Shown here: one piece after another, positions 60,130 through 64,000 of the stretch
Layout of the letters: each line of letters begins with the position of its first letter
Numbering within the stretch: the stretch's first letter is position 1
From: Klebsormidium nitens
Lineage: Eukaryota; Streptophyta; Klebsormidiophyceae; Klebsormidiales; Klebsormidiaceae
Assembly: GCA_000708835.1 (NCBI GenBank)
Contig: DF237457.1
Coordinates: forward strand, 1 to 64,000
Reading direction: 5' to 3'
Length of the DNA: 64,000 nt
Notes under the pieces: generated by a model
The model's input: only the letters and a program-made list of their open reading frames with translations
Told to the model about the DNA's origin: nothing
The model's database searches: none
Translations under genes and position numbers: made by a program

Positions 60130-63100
60130 ATGTCCGGCGAAGTAGAGGTGGCGGGGCCACATGCCCCGGGGCCCTTTCCTTCCCCCTTTCACGAAAGCGG
60201 GCAGGGCGATGACCAGAACAGCTTTTTACCCGCCCAATCAGACGCAGGAGTTGCACCCACAGGAGTGGAGAAGACGGAAGCCTCGAATGGGGCGACCGGT
60301 GCGCAGAATGATGGTAATGGTGGGGGCGAAGGGGCAGCTGGATTGGACCCCCTCGATGCTGCGGTGGCTCCGCCCGGCAGTTCAGGGGGCGGCGAACCGC
60401 TCATCGAAGCGCCGTCCGAGATGCGCGAGGACCCCCCCGGGAATGCCGCATCGGTGGCATCGGGTCCTGGCCCAGGGGAACAGCAGCCCAGCACAATGAT
60501 CCCAATTGGCGCAATGGGGCCTCCGGGTGCGCCCGGCATGCTCGTTCCCCGGCCCCCAATGCACCAGGGCATGCCCGCACCAATGCAGATTTTGGGTCCG
60601 GGGAGGGGGGCGATGCGGCCGCCCGGGCCTGTTTCTCTTCCGGGAGGGGTCAGGCCGGTTCTGGTGAAAGGGGCTTCAGCAGGGAGGGGATTGGGACCAG
60701 GGCCGAGGGGGCCGGGCCCGCCACTTGTGCGAGGGGGGCCTCCGCCTGGGGGGGGCGTTCCGGGGGTGGGCCGGGGAATGCCAGCAGGTGCGGCGGGGAG
60801 GGGGGAGGCGCCTCAGGGGATGAGGCCGCAGGCGCCGGGAGGGGGCAGGGGGCAGCCAGGTGGGCAGACGTTGACGTGTGACAATATTGGGGAAGATGCA
60901 AGGACAGTATCTTTGAGCTGCAGTCCTCAAGAGATGGAGCGATGATAAAACACTTCAAGAATTTGTGCTTCTTGTTTCCTTTGATCTCTGACTTCTACAG
61001 AATATTGACAAAGTCAATTGTCCATGTAGACTCTTCAACGATGGAAGTCTGTCTCGGCTGACCTTAGAGAGGAAGGGGGTTGAGGGTGCAAATGGTTGGT
61101 AAACATTGGCAACTTGTGCCTTTTCTTTTGCGCTTTTTGGTTGTGAATTACTGGTTTCTAAGTCAAGGGCACAAGCTTCGGCATTGAGCTGTGCCCAATT
61201 GGCCCTTGCATTTGTTGTTAAGATGCTTAATGGATGGTGGTGCTAATCAGGGAGTCAATTGCGGTGTGACAGAGGATTGGAAGAAGTTGCGGCTGCGGTT
61301 GCAGTGCGGTTTCACCAACACTCCTCAACAGGGCACTCAGGTCATGGAATAAAACCATTTATCTGATTAACTAATATTTGCTGGGCAGAACAAACTACTC
61401 GTCAACCAGGAACGTGGGCTGAAAAGATCGTAAGAGCCTGATAATTGCTGTGCAAATCCAGCAATGCCCCATTTCGCTCTTGTTGCGCAGGTGCGCCTGC
61501 TGCTGGACGTGGCGCCCCACCGGGCTCCAAGGCCCCCGCCCCGCTGGCGCAGGGGGTCCCCATGGGGACCCAGGGCCAGTTCATCCAACCCCCCCACGGC
61601 TATATGCAACCATACCCCCACGTTTACCACTACCCTGGGCCCGTCATGCATCCCTCACACTTTCAGGGGGGGCCGCCTTCTTCCCACATGCTGCCCCCCC
61701 CTCCCATCCAATTATCCCCCGGGGGAAAACATGTGGGTTCGCAGCCATCTCCTGGGGGCCCCCAAAAAGGTGCCTCCAAGCAGGGGGCTGCTGGGGACAA
61801 GGCAGGTGCGGGGGTGCGCGGCGGGGGGGCACTTCAGGCGGTGGCGATTGCGCCTGCGCCAGCCCCCCCTCAGGTGGTGCGCCCCGCGCCGCCCCCCCGC
61901 TATACCAACCAGGGGAAGAAGCCGCTCGGGCGGCCGCCGAAGCAGGGGGGTGCGGCGCAGGCGCGGTTAGCTCCCAAGGGGGCGCAACGGTTGGTCCAGT
62001 CCGGAGGGGGAGTGGGGAAGCAGGTGGCGGTGACGGGGCAGGCAAAGGGCGGGGCGCCCCCCCCAGCAGCAGGGAAGCCTGGGGCGAGCGCCCTGGGGGC
62101 CCCTCCTGGGGGGCGCGCTCCGAGCCCGAGCAATAGCGGGGGAAAGGGAGGGCCGGCGCGGAAGATCTCGTGCGAGGACATTCAGCTGGTGCAGAACTTG
62201 ATCGAGCGGTGCTTGCAGCTGTACATGAACCAGCGCGAGGTCATCCAGACGCTCAGCTTCCAGGCCAAGATCGAACCGGGGTTTACGAGCCTAGGTCAGT
62301 CCTGACACTGAATTGTGATGACTTCTGAAGCGGCTTTTTAGTCTGGTCTACAGCTCGAGGGAAGCGAAAGTTTGTGGGGGGTGCAAGGTGGTTTCAGGAA
62401 GAATGGGAGTTATATGCATTACAAGGATAGAGCAAGGGAGTCGACTAGAAACTGGCCAGAACAGATATCGTTCTGGGCCCTATCTGGGTTCATGGTATGG
62501 ACATGTGGGCTTCGCAGTTGATGGGTTCGTTTCTTGTTTTGCACTTTCCCAAGCGGACCTGGTGGGCGAAGTCGTTCAAGTTGACAAAAAGCTTGGTGCC
62601 TGTGCACCACTATCAGCCTCCCCTAAAAACATTTTTTGAAAACTTTGTGACTATCCTGTGTCTTTTTTACCAGTCCGTGAAGGGCATTCTATTTCCAGTG
62701 AGCGGTTGCTTCTTGGTGGACCCTACTCTGGGATTGTTACACCCACTTCCTCCCTGCTGGCTACCGCGCGGCGCAAAGTAGCAAGGGGAGAAGCGAAGGC
62801 TCTACCGTCTTCTGATTGCCACCTCGATCTCTGCGCCCGTGGATCACTACAGTGCGACAAACGCGAGAGAGTCCAGGGTGTGGATTCCGACTTTCACGCG
62901 CAGCATGTCTTTGTTGTGCGTGCAGTGTGGCAGAAGCTGGAGGAGCAGAACCCCGCGTTCTTCGCGGGGTACTACGTGCGGCTGAAGGTGAAGGAGCAGA
63001 TCACGCTGTTCAACCACCTGCTGGACCAGCACGTGCACCTCATGCACAAGCTGCGCAACTACGCGCCGCACACCCACAAGCAGCCGCACCCGCTCCCGCC

Positions 63101-63739
63101 ACCCCCGCACCGTGAGCACGCCCGCATGCATTCCCAGCTCTGAAACTATGTGTTGAAGGGTGCAGGGACGTGAGACGTTTGCTATCAGTCAGCCACAACA
63201 GACCATGCTTCGTGGTCTCACGTTATTGAATGTTAAAAGAGAGGCTGTTTGCTTCTGGGCGTTCCGTAAAGGCTACTCTATGCCAACGTTGTCCACATGG
63301 ACTCGTGGCCGTGGTCTATTGCACGCTACAGTCCGAGAACAACGCATCCTTCAGTTCCAGCCGCTCAATTTGCGGAAGACAGTTTGTAACTGTAGTGTGG
63401 TTGTTGCGGCTTGCGGAACCAGCCATATCAGAGTTTGGGTCTCGGTTCAAGGCTAGCCATGCTCGCACCACATGCATTCCCCGGTTCTCATTGCAGCTCA
63501 AACAAACGTTCTTGTGAATGCGGAGAATTGGTCTCGATCCTGCAGTGCATCCCATGGGTCCTCCTCCCCCATACGGTGTCCCCATGCCCCGGCCCCCTGC
63601 CCCAGGGATGCCCCTCCACCCCGGTATGCCCGGCCTGCATCCCCCGGGCATGCTCAACGGGGGCGCGCACATGGCCATGGGCCCTCCCCCAGGGCCACCC
63701 GGGCCGTTTGCTCCGCATCCAGGCGGACCGCCAGGGTGA
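60130..63739 (+). CDS. Proline/glycine-rich protein with the plant-specific TIGR01589 domain
   Basis: Exons 60130-60859, 61491-62294, 62926-63111 and 63546-63739 join in phase to give 637 residues. The conserved core lies across exons 2 and 3: ISCEDIQLVQNLIERCLQLY, MNQREVIQTLSFQAKIEP, then VWQKLEEQNPAFFAGYY and RLKVKEQITLFNHLLDQ. I recognise it as the uncharacterised plant domain TIGR01589, whose members have no established biochemical role. Around the core are long Pro/Gly/Met/Ala-rich low-complexity stretches, and an AT-hook-like KKPLGRPPK precedes it (near 61915), hinting at DNA contact. Exon 4 encodes a Pro/Gly/Met/His-rich tail ending GGPPG. The short introns and matching phases leave little doubt about structure. 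The upstream neighbour VPS9A is divergent. Confidence 0.85.
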
Positions 63740-64000
63740 GCGGGCGGTCCCTGTTCGTCTCGGCTAGGCTGTATTAGCTGTTCGATTTTGTTTTGAAGAG
63801 AAATGAACGTGCTCCGTGTTCCAAACGGTTCCTTCACATGCATGCACAGAGGCGGGAGGTGATCAAAGCTGTACTCCAGTAAGGAGAAGAACAATGTTTG
63901 CGCTAAGCAATCGAGCATGCGGTCTCTGAGGTTCTTGAACACGTTTGGTTTAGGCGGACTGATACGTACGATGCTGATCTTGTCGGCTGGAAGGACAGCG

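Noticed and set aside
60189-60572. Minus-strand Gly/Pro-rich frames opposite the TIGR01589 gene, also at 61644-62181
   Set aside because: GC-rich low-complexity coding sequence gives stop-free antisense frames; the plus strand holds the conserved domain.

Overview
The window reads as nuclear DNA of a green-lineage eukaryote, most likely a streptophyte alga of the Klebsormidium type (the organism is an inference). Genes are compact and intron-rich, with clean GT-AG junctions and a few GC-AG introns. Coding sequence is GC-rich and the spacers are closer to AT balance. The gene set includes a chlorophyll b reductase relative, a plant-type VPS9 Rab5 exchange factor, a protein with the plant-specific TIGR01589 domain, frataxin, COQ10, a TRF4/5-type poly(A) polymerase and F-box/LRR proteins. 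No prokaryotic operons, CRISPR arrays, rRNA or tRNA genes were seen. Bases 49972-50344 are an assembly gap.

Layout. 943-3589 (-): short-chain dehydrogenase of the NYC1/NOL family. 3832-4220: a foldback MITE with TTA duplications. 4762-8294 (+): coiled-coil protein with a C-terminal membrane anchor. 10136-19007 (+): a 15-exon UvrD/SRS2-like DNA helicase. 20343-22433 (+): a frameshifted F-box/LRR gene. 24049-27469 (-): an organelle-targeted HAD-IB phosphatase. 28994-35532 (+): a nucleotidyltransferase fused to a JmjC/cupin_8 oxygenase. About 36881-38931: poorly resolved small genes. 39383-41599 (+): an intact paralogue of the F-box/LRR gene. 42439-46147 (-): TRF4/5-like poly(A) polymerase. 47266-48911 (+): frataxin. 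50769-52776 (-): COQ10. 53268-54859 (+): unknown protein. 55464-59436 (-): VPS9A. 60130-63739 (+): TIGR01589-domain protein.

Most exon chains were built by requiring splice sites, reading phase and family conservation to agree across every junction, so the internal boundaries of the helicase, HAD, JmjC, TRF4, frataxin, COQ10, VPS9A and TIGR01589 genes are well supported. First exons and UTRs are less certain. Several neighbours are divergent with short shared upstream regions (COQ10 and the unknown gene, VPS9A and the TIGR01589 gene, TRF4 and frataxin). Apart from mitochondrial targeting shared by frataxin and COQ10, the genes do not form an obvious pathway. The most unusual items are the nucleotidyltransferase-JmjC fusion, the NYC1/NOL-type protein lacking the catalytic tyrosine, the KASH-like tail of the coiled-coil protein, and the decayed/intact F-box pair.
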